Positions 32,260 through 41,089 of a stretch of 64,000 bases of DNA are shown piece by piece. Position 1 is the stretch's first letter; each line of letters opens with the position of its first letter. The position numbers and the translations under genes were made by a program. The stretch covers positions 2,790,001 through 2,854,000 of the forward strand of contig JADJTD010000001.1 in assembly GCA_016711345.1 (NCBI GenBank), in the 5' to 3' direction. The stretch is from Chloracidobacterium sp. (GTDB taxonomy: Bacteria > Acidobacteriota > Blastocatellia > Pyrinomonadales > Pyrinomonadaceae). The notes under the pieces are model-generated. The model saw only the letters and a list, made by a program, of their open reading frames with translations, searched no databases and was not told where the DNA came from.

Positions 32260-34532
32260 TTTGCATTTGCGGCTTTCTCTACTGAGTCGCTGTAGAGATT
32301 CATCAGAACCTTTTCTGGCGTGAACGGAAGATCAAACGGAGGGGAACAATCGGTAAAAGCCTTGACCGCATTTCTGATCGCAAAATACGCGCCGATGCCG
32401 TACATAAGCGGCGGCTCGCCCACCGCTTTGGAATTGAAGATCGCTAGATTTTCGCGAGTAGTTTCGAGCGGAAGTATCGTTATCTCTTTTGGAACGGAAT
32501 AGATGTCTGGAACTTTGTATGTTGAGAGCGCATTCGAGCGAAGTTTGCCGTCAGAATCGTAAACGACCTCTTCCATAGTCACCCAACCTAAGCCTTGGAC
32601 GATGCCACCTTCGATCTGACCATTATCAACCGCGGTGTTCATTGACGAGCCAAAATCGTGACAGCATTTAACATAGTCAACCTCATATCGACCGCGAAGG
32701 CAATCGACGGTAACACCGATGATCGCCGTGCCGTAAACGTGATATGCGAACGGATGTCCTTTCGCCGTGCTCCAGTCAAAACCGATCCCTGCGGTCGCGT
32801 AATGCGAATGTTCGCTGAGGTTTACGCGCTGGAGATGGGCTTCCATCACGAGCGTCTGCCATTCCAGACTTGTTTTTTCACCATTGCGGTACACCAAGCC
32901 GTTTTCAAGTGAAAGATCTTCTACACTTACTGTCTCAACCAGATCTTTTGCCACCTCAAACAAACGTTTGCGGATCGTCTCGCAAGCTAATTGCGTTGCC
33001 TTACCGTTAAGGTCGGCAGCAGCAGACGCAGCGGTCGGCGAAGTATTTGCGATGCGTAAAGTGTTTGTCGTGTGAACCTTGATCTGCTCGATGGGCAGGC
33101 CAAACATCTTCGACGCAACTTGTGCCATCTTTGTGTTCACACCTTGGCCCATCTCTACCGCACCGGTCGAAACTGCCACCGATCCGTCTGTGTAAACATG
33201 CACCAGCGAACGCGCCTGATTCATCGGCGTTTTGGTAAACGAAATGCCGAAACAGACCGGCATTATGGCAACCCCTCTCTTCAGGTATTTTGATGAGGCA
33301 TTAAAGTCAGCGGCTTGTTGGTGTTTTAATGCGAAATCGAATTCAGCGTCTGCTTGCTGCCAAGACGTTGTCGCTTCACTTTCAGCTTTCTGTCCGTATG
33401 GAAATTCGTCATCGGTTTGGATTAGGTTGCGACCTTGAATTGCGAAGATTGGCACATTCAATTTTTCAGCAGCGTGTGCAATCGCTGATTCAATAACGAA
33501 CATTCCCTGTGGCCCGCCAAAGCCGCGAAAGGCGGTGTTCGGCGGCAGATTTGTACGACAGCAATAGGCGGTCGCGGTGACATTTGGGACGTAGTAGCTA
33601 TTGGTGCAATGGAACAGCGTTCGTTCGAGCACCGGCGGCGAGAGGTCGCACGAAGCTCCCGCATTCTGATAGAACGAAGCCTCGTAAGCGACGATCTTCA
33701 GATCCTTATCGAGGCCGATCTTGTAATCGGATGAATACGGATGCCGTTTGCCGGTCATTCGCATGTCTTCCATGCGGTGCAGGGCATATTTTACGGGACG
33801 ACCAGTAAGCTGCGTGGCGACCGCACAGATTCCAGCCCAAGCATTTGCCTGATCTTCCTTACCGCCAAACCCGCCGCCGAGTCGCTGAACATCGACCTCG
33901 ACCTGATGCATTGCCAAGCCCGTTACACGGCAGACCGCACGCTGCACCGCCGTAGGCCCTTGTGTCGAAGAGTAAATTTTTAACCCGCCATTTTCGGTCG
34001 GCACGGCGTAGGCTCCCTGCGTCTCGATGTATAGATGTTCCTGGCCGTTCTGCTCGGTTCGGCCTTCGAAAATATACTCACAATTGTGAAAAGCGGACTC
34101 CGTATAGCCCAGTACAAATTTCTTTGGCGGAACGATCAGGTTGCCTTTTGCGGCAGCGACTCGCGGATCGGTGATCGGTTCGAGTTCGTCGATCTCGATA
34201 CTAATTTTCTTCGCGGCTTTGCGGGCGAGTTCCTCACTTGTCGCGACAACAATAGCGATCGGCATCCCCTGAAAGTGAACTTCGTCAGCTGCAAGAAGCG
34301 GTTCATCCGGAACAATGCCGCCGATCTGATTCTCGCCGATCAGGTCTTTTGCAGTAATGACCCTGCAAACGCCTTCCGACTTTTTGGCTTCAGTTGTATC
34401 TATCGACTTTAACTTTCCATGAGCAACTGGTGAATCAAAAACACACGCAAACAGCGTCCCCTGGACAAGCGGAATATCGTCCAGATAAATGGACTCGCCG
34501 CGAACGTGTGATTTTGAGTCGATGTTTTTCAA
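32256..34532 (-). CDS. xdhB: Xanthine dehydrogenase, molybdopterin-binding subunit
   Basis: The 758-residue protein matches the large subunit of two-component xanthine dehydrogenases. It begins HVRGESIYLDDIPLVQGTLFA and has the cofactor motifs QRLGGGFGGKEDQ, the RGFGGPQGMFVIE loop near the molybdenum, GAVEMGQGVNTKMAQVA and the Glu-containing KAVGEPPLMYGIGAYFAI, which carries the catalytic base. It oxidises hypoxanthine and xanthine to urate with XdhA. It lies 3 bp after the inserted secreted-protein gene and overlaps xdhC. Substrate assignment rests on context (guanine deaminase nearby) and family. Confidence 0.94.
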   Translation of the reverse strand: MKNIDSKSHVRGESIYLDDIPLVQGTLFACVFDSPVAHGKLKSIDTTEAKKSEGVCRVITAKDLIGENQIGGIVPDEPLLAADEVHFQGMPIAIVVATSEELARKAAKKISIEIDELEPITDPRVAAAKGNLIVPPKKFVLGYTESAFHNCEYIFEGRTEQNGQEHLYIETQGAYAVPTENGGLKIYSSTQGPTAVQRAVCRVTGLAMHQVEVDVQRLGGGFGGKEDQANAWAGICAVATQLTGRPVKYALHRMEDMRMTGKRHPYSSDYKIGLDKDLKIVAYEASFYQNAGASCDLSPPVLERTLFHCTNSYYVPNVTATAYCCRTNLPPNTAFRGFGGPQGMFVIESAIAHAAEKLNVPIFAIQGRNLIQTDDEFPYGQKAESEATTSWQQADAEFDFALKHQQAADFNASSKYLKRGVAIMPVCFGISFTKTPMNQARSLVHVYTDGSVAVSTGAVEMGQGVNTKMAQVASKMFGLPIEQIKVHTTNTLRIANTSPTAASAAADLNGKATQLACETIRKRLFEVAKDLVETVSVEDLSLENGLVYRNGEKTSLEWQTLVMEAHLQRVNLSEHSHYATAGIGFDWSTAKGHPFAYHVYGTAIIGVTVDCLRGRYEVDYVKCCHDFGSSMNTAVDNGQIEGGIVQGLGWVTMEEVVYDSDGKLRSNALSTYKVPDIYSVPKEITILPLETTRENLAIFNSKAVGEPPLMYGIGAYFAIRNAVKAFTDCSPPFDLPFTPEKVLMNLYSDSVEKAANAK

Positions 34533-34535
34533 TAT

Positions 34536-35387
34536 TTATTTTTTGCTTTCCAAGTAGTATGTGATTGTTCGATACTCGATCCAGGCAGGTTCAGGCTTAA
34601 CTTTCCCGTTATCATTTACTAACTTCAAAAAAGTTCTCTTTGTCCAATTTCCGTATTTATCAATCGCATCGTTCTTTATCAAATATTTCTTGTCTGGTTC
34701 AGGTAGATTAATAACGGCGATATTGTGCCATTCAATTTCATTGCCTTTTGAATCAAACATAGTAATATATTTCTGATTTAGTTTACCGTCATAACCATAG
34801 GCGATTTTTTCCATTCTATTTTCTGAATGGTTGTAAACGTAACGCATTCCCTTTTCGCCATTATTTAGAAGCATCTGCATCTCCACCATTTTCCCGCCTT
34901 CATACTTGTATTCATACTTGTAGCTGTAACGTGGATCGGCTGGTTGCGTCTCTTTCGGTTCTTCATCCGGAGAAGCTAAGGTGGTAATTATCCCGCTATC
35001 TTCATAGATTGTCTGATATGAGGACGCTCGCACCCCATCCAAATAGCCGTATACTTTTACTTCGTATGGATTGCCATTCGAGCTGAAACTTATGACCTTC
35101 ACATAATCTCCATTTTTGTTAAACTCTGTGATGGACTGGAGGTGTCTCCCTTGATCGCTCCATGTCCCAGAACGGTCTTCGCTTTCCTCAACAGTGCTTT
35201 TTACTTTTCCCTTAACGGCTTCGTCTTCAGCATCCGTTCTGAGTTTAGAAGTTCTCGGGGACTGTGGCAGTGACTTTGGCGTAGCGTCTGCAATCCTCTT
35301 AGCTATCTTTGCACTCAGCTTAACTTGTGCAGATGCGAACGTCGGAAGCAGCAACACAAGTGAAACAAAAATCGCTATTCTTTTCAT
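34536..35387 (-). CDS. Secreted YD/RHS-like protein inserted in the xdh operon
   Basis: I choose ATG 35387, which starts at a clean signal peptide (cleavage at FASA-QV). The 283-residue precursor has short repeated strands of YD/RHS style (LQSITEFNKNGDYVKVISFSSNGNPYEVKVYGY, split here by position, and KITYG-like segments) and ends AIDKYGNWTKRTF followed by EYRTITYYLE. The DxYGNW plus final ITYY ending matches the tail of the protease at 25552-27024. It starts 1 bp after the xdhA stop and ends 3 bp before xdhB, an unexpected place for an exported protein. Function unknown. Confidence 0.8.
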   Translation of the reverse strand: MKRIAIFVSLVLLLPTFASAQVKLSAKIAKRIADATPKSLPQSPRTSKLRTDAEDEAVKGKVKSTVEESEDRSGTWSDQGRHLQSITEFNKNGDYVKVISFSSNGNPYEVKVYGYLDGVRASSYQTIYEDSGIITTLASPDEEPKETQPADPRYSYKYEYKYEGGKMVEMQMLLNNGEKGMRYVYNHSENRMEKIAYGYDGKLNQKYITMFDSKGNEIEWHNIAVINLPEPDKKYLIKNDAIDKYGNWTKRTFLKLVNDNGKVKPEPAWIEYRTITYYLESKK

Positions 35388-35388
35388 A

Positions 35389-36780
35389 TCAATTAAACAT
35401 CTCCATAAAATGTGCACGGAAAAGTTGTCGCAACAACAGCCGTTTGTATGGTTCTGTGCCGCGCACGTCCGAGATCGGCGATATCTCGGATTGCATTATT
35501 TCATTTGCTTGTCTGACCGTCTCGGCGTTTACTTCCTTGCCTCTGAGGAACGCGGAAGTTTCTCGTAAATAAAGCGGTATCGGTGCGACGCCTCCGGCGA
35601 CTACATGAGCCTCCCCAACTCGCGTTAAACCGCCCGCTACCGCAGGCGGTTCTGATAAGATCGATATCGCTGTGTTAACCGTTGCAATGTCGAGATAGGT
35701 TCGCTTGCAGACTTTTTCAAAATTGAAACGAAAATCGCGCGAAGGTTTTTTAAATCGGATCGTCGTGAGGATCTCATCGTCCTGTTTGGCGAGTTGTTTG
35801 TAGCCCAAATACAGGTCTTTCAGCGGTAAAGTTCGAGTACTGTCCTTACTGACGTGCGGGCTTGTGCATAGGTCGATCTCGGCGTCGAGTGCGAGGAACC
35901 AGACTGTCATATCACCTATCGGCGAAGCGTTGACGAAGTTTCCGGCGAGCGTCGCCATGTTGCGGATCGGCGTTGATGAGACGAGTTTTAGGTGTTTGTA
36001 AAGATCAGGAAAGATCGACTGCATCACGGGTGAAACTAGCAAGTCGGTGACTGTTGCAGATGCTCCGATCTCGATGTATTTCCCTGTGTCACGAATGCCG
36101 CGAAGGCTTTCGTTGTATAACAGATGTGCGGCGGCGGACTCGGTCATTTCGTCGTGACGCTGAACGTAAAGATCGGTTCCTCCACCCACGAACGAGTGCG
36201 AAGTTCGGATTGAGGATGGCGGAGCTGAAGATATCAATCCCTTAAGACGTGCGGCTATGTCCGCAAAGTAATCGGGCACAAACTGCCTGCCGCCTTCAGC
36301 AATCTGTTTGTTGACCGAACAAGCGGCTTTCTCGATCGACTTGTAACCTGTGCAGCGGCATATATTTCCGTCAATAGCGGAGACAGCCATTTCAGGTGTC
36401 TTTGCGGTGTCGTCAATGCAGAATCCGGTCAGCGACATAACGAAACCGACGGTGCAGAATCCGCATTGCGTGCCGCTTTCGTCGATCATTGCTTGCTGGA
36501 CAGGCGTCAGGCCTCGATCTGTCGGGTTTATGCCTTCGACGGTGACGATGTGTTTTCCAGAGGCATTCGCAATTGGCATCAGGCATGAGGTCATTGTGCG
36601 GTATTTGACCTCTGAGTTGACAAACTCACCGACCAGTATCGTGCATGCTCCGCAGTCGCCTTCGCGGCAGCCGATCTTTGTGCCTTTGAGATTCTTGTGA
36701 TAACGGACAAAATCGAGCACGGTTGTGCCAGCGGGCAAATCCGTGGAGATGGTCTCGTTATTTAGGACAAATTGGATCAA
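35389..36780 (-). CDS. xdhA: Xanthine dehydrogenase, small subunit (2Fe-2S and FAD domains)
   Basis: The 463-residue protein joins an N-terminal plant-type 2Fe-2S domain (C38, C43, C46 in GCREGDCGACT, then C66) and a second 2Fe-2S domain (CGFCTVGFVMS, CRCTGY). An FAD domain follows (VGGGTDLYVQ, TLAGNFVNASPIGD). The start is TTG 36778-36780; no ATG is in frame upstream, and the family N-terminus MIQFVLN begins here. It passes electrons from the molybdenum site to NAD+. Residues 376-385 (SEPPAVAGGL) come from a palindromic element inserted in frame near the C-terminus. Confidence 0.94.
   Translation of the reverse strand: MIQFVLNNETISTDLPAGTTVLDFVRYHKNLKGTKIGCREGDCGACTILVGEFVNSEVKYRTMTSCLMPIANASGKHIVTVEGINPTDRGLTPVQQAMIDESGTQCGFCTVGFVMSLTGFCIDDTAKTPEMAVSAIDGNICRCTGYKSIEKAACSVNKQIAEGGRQFVPDYFADIAARLKGLISSAPPSSIRTSHSFVGGGTDLYVQRHDEMTESAAAHLLYNESLRGIRDTGKYIEIGASATVTDLLVSPVMQSIFPDLYKHLKLVSSTPIRNMATLAGNFVNASPIGDMTVWFLALDAEIDLCTSPHVSKDSTRTLPLKDLYLGYKQLAKQDDEILTTIRFKKPSRDFRFNFEKVCKRTYLDIATVNTAISILSEPPAVAGGLTRVGEAHVVAGGVAPIPLYLRETSAFLRGKEVNAETVRQANEIMQSEISPISDVRGTEPYKRLLLRQLFRAHFMEMFN
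35629..35655 (-). repeat. In-gene palindromic element, copy 3, in xdhA
   Basis: gctaccgcaggcggttctga (35636-35655) differs by one base from copy 2 in the DUF512 gene. The arm before it has the matching change (ccgcc instead of ccacc), so the stem is preserved by a compensatory pair. It is read in frame as SEPPAVAGGL. Confidence 0.85.
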
Positions 36781-36851
36781 AACTAAATCAAAGTAAGAAT
36801 AATTCAGCCCAAGGTGCGAATAAGTAGGAATAATTCGGAAATACTCCTACC

Positions 36852-36941
36852 GTGGGACAGTTTGGGACACTTAATGGTTCAGCCTAAATATTGTCAAATA
36901 GAGACTTAGCTCTCGATATTGTAAGTGTCCCACTGTCCCAC
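36852..36941. repeat. Inverted repeat with gggaca units between xdhA and guanine deaminase
   Basis: The left arm 36852-36873 (gtgggacag, then tttgggacactta) and right arm 36922-36941 (taagtgtcccactgtcccac) are complementary except for a 2-nt insertion. The units are about 8-11 bp (gtgggaca, ttgggaca). It lies between two minus-strand genes, upstream of xdhA. Confidence 0.8.
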
Positions 36942-36952
36942 GCTTTTTTTCG

Positions 36953-37429
36953 CTAATACTCGGTCTTATCCGGCTTCGCTGCCCATTGACCAAAGACCTC
37001 GAGGGCCTCGTCGCGCATAAAGTTTGTCAGCTCAAGTTCGCGGTCGCCGTTATTCTTTTCGAGTTCTTTATAAATAAAATCGTCGTCAAATCCAACATCT
37101 GCCGCGTCATTACGTGTGCAGGCATAAAACACTCGCTCGGGCCGTGCCCAGTAGATCGCGCCGAGGCACATCGGGCACGGTTCGCACGAAGTGTAGATCG
37201 TACAGCCATCGAGTTGGAACGAATCAAGGCGGCTACATGCATTGCGAATGGCGACGATTTCGGCGTGTGCGGTCGGGTCGTTGGTTGAAGTGACGCGATT
37301 GCTGCCTTCTCCTACGACCTTATCGTTTTTGACTACGACACAGCCAAACGGGCCGCCGGCGTTCGTTTCAACACCGTTGCGTGCAAGCTCGATCGCCCGA
37401 GCCATAAATTTTCTGTCCAGTTCGGTCAT
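36953..37429 (-). CDS. guaD: Guanine deaminase (GuaD-like, CDA fold)
   Basis: The 158-residue protein carries the zinc and catalytic residues of the cytidine-deaminase fold: His55-Ala-Glu57 and P84-C85-P86-M87-C88. Long stretches match Bacillus subtilis GuaD in pattern (NDPTAHAEIVAIR, YTSCEPCPMCLGAIYWARP, GFDDDFIYKE). It converts guanine to xanthine, the substrate of the neighbouring xanthine dehydrogenase. Its ATG abuts the stop of the glutaminyl cyclase gene with no gap. The long IR then separates it from xdhA. Confidence 0.93.
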   Translation of the reverse strand: MTELDRKFMARAIELARNGVETNAGGPFGCVVVKNDKVVGEGSNRVTSTNDPTAHAEIVAIRNACSRLDSFQLDGCTIYTSCEPCPMCLGAIYWARPERVFYACTRNDAADVGFDDDFIYKELEKNNGDRELELTNFMRDEALEVFGQWAAKPDKTEY

Positions 37430-38293
37430 CTATGGATTTTTTAACTTGATCTCGTATAGGTTTTTCCAGTTCTTGCCTGTGACAAAGATGCGATCTTTGA
37501 TTGGGTCGTATGCGATGCCGTTTAATGTGTTCTCAGCCTTCGGATCGTAAGGGTCGTTGGCCTGGGCCTGATCGTCCGGCGAAATGCCGGCGAGGTTGAT
37601 CCATCCGAGCAGTTTGCCGGTCGCGGGTTCGATGCGGGCGATGTAATTTGGTTTACCAAGTATCTCAGGGCTTTCTGAATGCCAAACATTCGCCCAAATT
37701 TCACCCTTTACCCATTCGAGTTCGTTGATCTGCATCAACGGTTTGCCGTCCTCTCTCATTACCGGAATTGTCTGCGCCTGCTTGAATGTTTCTGAGTCCA
37801 GAACCTTTAAGACATGCGTGCCCTGGCTCATATAAAGAGCCGAACCGTCGGTCGTCAATCCCCAACCTTCGCCCTGATAACTTAACTCTTTGACCAATTT
37901 CAATGTTTTTGCGTCGAATACACGGCAAAGCCCACCTCGCCACGTCAATTGATATATCTTGCCATTGATAATAGTAATACCCTCGCCAAAATCATCGGAC
38001 GGCAGATCAAATTTTTGAAGAACTTTTCCCGTTTCAAGTTCAACCTTTCTGAGCGACGATTTGCCTTCCTGGCCAGTGCTTTCATACAGAAAACCGTCAT
38101 GGTATATCAAACCTTGAGTAAAGGCCTTTGGGTCGTGCGGATAGGTTTTAATTATGTCGTAGCCGTAAACAGGCAAAGCCGTAGGCTTGGCAGCAGCCGT
38201 ATTGGCGGCGTTGACATTAGGCTTTGGAGTGCTGTTGTTGTCCGAGCAGCCGAAAGCCACTAAACACAAAAAAAATACCATCAATAAACGCAT
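37430..38293 (-). CDS. Glutaminyl-peptide cyclotransferase (bacterial/plant type), lipoprotein
   Basis: The 287-residue precursor has a lipobox (LVAFGC, Cys16) and an Asn/Ala linker. The rest is a five-bladed propeller of the glutamine cyclotransferase family (FTQGLIYHDGFLYESTGQEGKSSLRKVE, split: FTQGL and YESTGQEGKS; LTWRGG; ELEWVKGEIWANVW; LNGIAYD). It forms N-terminal pyroglutamate on exported peptides or proteins, probably from the periplasm. It starts 2 bp after the SurA/DsbA-like gene and abuts guaD. Confidence 0.92.
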   Translation of the reverse strand: MRLLMVFFLCLVAFGCSDNNSTPKPNVNAANTAAAKPTALPVYGYDIIKTYPHDPKAFTQGLIYHDGFLYESTGQEGKSSLRKVELETGKVLQKFDLPSDDFGEGITIINGKIYQLTWRGGLCRVFDAKTLKLVKELSYQGEGWGLTTDGSALYMSQGTHVLKVLDSETFKQAQTIPVMREDGKPLMQINELEWVKGEIWANVWHSESPEILGKPNYIARIEPATGKLLGWINLAGISPDDQAQANDPYDPKAENTLNGIAYDPIKDRIFVTGKNWKNLYEIKLKNP

Positions 38294-38295
38294 AT

Positions 38296-39624
38296 TTACT
38301 TACTTCCTAAAGCTTTATCTATTGCGGCCTTAAATGCTTCGACCGTAAGGGACCTTACCCAGATGCCGTTCACATAGATCGCGGGTGTCCCACTGACGCC
38401 ATAGAATTCACCGTCGGCCATATCTTTTTTGACAGCAGCCGCTGTCTTTTCGGAGTTAAAGTCTAACTCAAATTGTTTGACATTCAAACCCAGATCGGCG
38501 GCGTATTTCTTCAATGACGCATCGTCGAGAGCATCCTGATGGGCGTAGAGAATCTCAATATATTCGAAGAATTTGCCCTGTGCATTTGCGGCTTCGGCCG
38601 CAAGAGCCGCACGCCACGCATTGAGATGAACGCCCTCAAGTGGGAAGTTGCGAACGACAAAACGGATCTTGCCCGGATATGATTCCATCGCCTTTTTCAA
38701 TACCGGATGCGTGGCAGAGCATGCCGAGCATTGAAAGTCGCTGAACATCACGACAGTAACCGGCGCATTTGCCGGTCCGGTCGCGGGCGAAGTTCCGACC
38801 GAGATGTTTTGCCGCATCGGTTCAGGTGCTGTGTAGAGCATGTTTACCTGATATTTGGCAAAGAGCCGTTTTCCTAATGCATCGGTCAACGCCGCGCGTT
38901 CCTCGGTCGAAAACTCTTTTAGTTTATTAGTGATCTCGCGGCCGATCAGCGTACCTTCGTCGATGCCGAGAGATTTGGCCTCATCCGCCAGCAAAAGGTT
39001 ATAGAGAGTTTCCGTTACCGCATCAACCACAGAATCGGCGAGATCGGCTTTGTCTTGGAACAACGGAATTTTCGCAAAATCCTCAAAATCTTTGAGGGTA
39101 ACTGGTTGGCCGTTGATAGTTACGAGGACTTCAGTTTGAGCAAGCCCTATGGCGTTTACCTCCTTCCCACCAGTGACTTTATATTTGGTCTTTAGGCTGG
39201 TCAAAAGCGTGCCCAGCATCTTTTGTTCGGCTTGATTGCGAAGGTAATCAATGATCGCTTTTCGCACTTCTTCGAGCGTTCTGGATCCGATCTCTCTACG
39301 TTTTGCTTCATAAAGGGCTTTGATCTCGATCTCGCTAGGAGCCGGAATCTTTGCCTTTTCGGCCGCAATAAGACGACCCTGCGTAACGCCGCGTTCCTTG
39401 GCTTCAAGCTCCAAAACCTTTTCGTTTACCATCTGCTCAAAGAGGTTCGTGCGTATTTTTGGAAGATTTGCTGGATAATCAGAAACTGCTTTTTGAATTG
39501 CAGGCGGCAAATCACGAAGCCGTATCGTATGCCCCGTCGAAGTCGCTAGAATTTCGTCCGGCTTTTGCCCAAAAGCCGCGAACGTGAAAATAATAATGAA
39601 GAGAATAGTGTTGATCGATCTCAT
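38296..39624 (-). CDS. SurA-like chaperone domain fused to DsbA-type thioredoxin domain
   Basis: The 442-residue precursor has a signal peptide (to about 19, FG-QK). An N-terminal SurA_N/parvulin-like helical half follows (about 30-260) without a recognisable rotamase core. A C-terminal thioredoxin-fold DsbA-like domain carries the active-site CSAC (299-302) and a cis-Pro in GTPAIYV. It would act in periplasmic disulfide formation or isomerisation with chaperone activity. It is the first gene of an operon with the cyclase and guaD, and its start codon is only 30 bp from the divergent glycosylase start. Confidence 0.88.
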   Translation of the reverse strand: MRSINTILFIIIFTFAAFGQKPDEILATSTGHTIRLRDLPPAIQKAVSDYPANLPKIRTNLFEQMVNEKVLELEAKERGVTQGRLIAAEKAKIPAPSEIEIKALYEAKRREIGSRTLEEVRKAIIDYLRNQAEQKMLGTLLTSLKTKYKVTGGKEVNAIGLAQTEVLVTINGQPVTLKDFEDFAKIPLFQDKADLADSVVDAVTETLYNLLLADEAKSLGIDEGTLIGREITNKLKEFSTEERAALTDALGKRLFAKYQVNMLYTAPEPMRQNISVGTSPATGPANAPVTVVMFSDFQCSACSATHPVLKKAMESYPGKIRFVVRNFPLEGVHLNAWRAALAAEAANAQGKFFEYIEILYAHQDALDDASLKKYAADLGLNVKQFELDFNSEKTAAAVKKDMADGEFYGVSGTPAIYVNGIWVRSLTVEAFKAAIDKALGSK

Positions 39625-39654
39625 AAAGTTGCGATATTAAATTTTACCAAATAT

Positions 39655-40278
39655 ATGGGGAAAAAACTTCCGCGCTCATTCTACGTCCGCCTGGATACGA
39701 TCTCGATAGCAAAAGAACTACTTGGCAAGCTGATCGTCGTTCCTGTTAACGGTCGCCGTGTTTCTGCGATGATTGTCGAAACCGAAGCATATCTGGGCGA
39801 GACCGACCGAGCGGCACACAGCTACAACGGGCGCCGCACGCCGCGAAATGAGGTCACCTATGGCAAGGGCGGACATGCGTATGTTTTCTTTATTTATGGG
39901 ATGTATTACCAGCTAAATATCGTGACCGGCCCACGCGAACGTCCGCACGTTGTTCTAATTCGGGCCGTCGAACCCTTCGATGGTATTGAGATCATGCGTG
40001 AACGTCGCGGTCCGATGAAAGACCGCAATCTGACTTCCGGGCCCGGCAAACTCTGTATTGCGCTCAATATTGACCGTAGTCTAAATGGCGAAGACCTGCG
40101 CGGAAAGCAGATCTGGCTTGAAGATCACTGTACCTTTGCCCCGAACGAGATCGCCATCGGTAAACGCGTCGGCATCGACTACGCGGGCGAAGACGCGGAA
40201 AAGCCGTGGCGGTTTTGGGTGAAAGACAACGAGTTTGTGAGTAAAGTCAATAACGCTATTGACCAAGCCTCAAACTAA
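39655..40278 (+). CDS. DNA-3-methyladenine glycosylase (AAG/MPG family)
   Basis: I start at ATG 39655, giving 207 residues, the usual length for this family; an in-frame extension to 39565 overlaps the divergent gene. The motifs SAMIVETEAYLGETDRAAHSYNGRRTPRNE (position 34-63; catalytic Glu in VETEAY), GGHAYVFFIYGMYY and TSGPGKLCIALNI are conserved. It removes alkylated purines and hypoxanthine from DNA in base excision repair. The TATTAA at 39635-39640 could be its -10. Confidence 0.94.
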   Translation: MGKKLPRSFYVRLDTISIAKELLGKLIVVPVNGRRVSAMIVETEAYLGETDRAAHSYNGRRTPRNEVTYGKGGHAYVFFIYGMYYQLNIVTGPRERPHVVLIRAVEPFDGIEIMRERRGPMKDRNLTSGPGKLCIALNIDRSLNGEDLRGKQIWLEDHCTFAPNEIAIGKRVGIDYAGEDAEKPWRFWVKDNEFVSKVNNAIDQASN

Positions 40279-40289
40279 AGGAAGATATT

Positions 40290-41030
40290 CTAAATTTCTT
40301 GAGAGTAGCGACCGGGAAAATATTTTAAGTTCGGCAATTCACTTTTCAACCTATCTATATCTTCTGTTGGTAATGTGCGAAACCATTTCAACGCCTTCAG
40401 CTTTTTCAGCTTAAGAATCGGATCGATACGTTTGTCAGGGCAACTAATCATCACCGCGCTAAAGTGAATCAAGTTCGATAGCTCGCTGATTGGTTCGAAG
40501 GTGTCCACCTTTTGTTTTGTATACATGCCGCCTTCGATCGATAAGAACCTAAGGTCTTTTAGAGTAACCAAGGGCGAAAAGTCGGTTATTCTCTTAAAAT
40601 TCTCGATGAAAAGTACTTGTAGCTGTGTCATTTCCGTCAATGGCAGAATACTTTGAACTTGGGAAGAACTCCCAATACCCAAATATCTCAGCTTCCGTAA
40701 TGCGGACAAGTTATCAAGGGACTTTATGTTGCTCCACTTAACTTTAAGCCCCACTAAATTTTCTAACCTACAAACACTATCAAAAAGTTGTTGAGGTGTG
40801 TGCGTTGTGAACCAGAGCATTTCAATATTCTTGCAGCTTGGTAAATAGTCGATCCAATCCCTAACAAGTTTTTTTTGTTCCCCTGCTGTCAAGTCTAATC
40901 GCTGAGTACAGGCAATGTTAACTTTCGATTGTCCCTCATACTCGTCAGGCTTTGTGATGCTTTCAGGCGGGAAGTCGTTTAGCATATTCCAATACCAAAA
41001 GCCACGTTCAATCTGTTCTTCTGTAAACAT
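40290..41030 (-). CDS. Leucine-rich repeat protein
   Basis: The 246-residue protein has no signal peptide. About five to six irregular leucine-rich repeats run from residue 70 to 230 (CRLENLVGLKVKWSNIKSL, LSALRKLRYLGIG, LTEMTQLQVLFIEN, LVTLKDLRFLSIEG, SELSNLIHFSAVMI). The N-terminal 50 residues are Trp-rich. It resembles cytoplasmic bacterial LRR proteins sometimes found as immunity or hypothetical proteins. The gene is divergent from the aminotransferase and convergent with the glycosylase. Function unknown; a protein-binding role is likely. Confidence 0.8.
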   Translation of the reverse strand: MFTEEQIERGFWYWNMLNDFPPESITKPDEYEGQSKVNIACTQRLDLTAGEQKKLVRDWIDYLPSCKNIEMLWFTTHTPQQLFDSVCRLENLVGLKVKWSNIKSLDNLSALRKLRYLGIGSSSQVQSILPLTEMTQLQVLFIENFKRITDFSPLVTLKDLRFLSIEGGMYTKQKVDTFEPISELSNLIHFSAVMISCPDKRIDPILKLKKLKALKWFRTLPTEDIDRLKSELPNLKYFPGRYSQEI

Positions 41031-41089
41031 AGGCTATTCACCAATTGGCATTTAGAAATCTCGCCCGAAAACTGCTATTTTATAATCTT

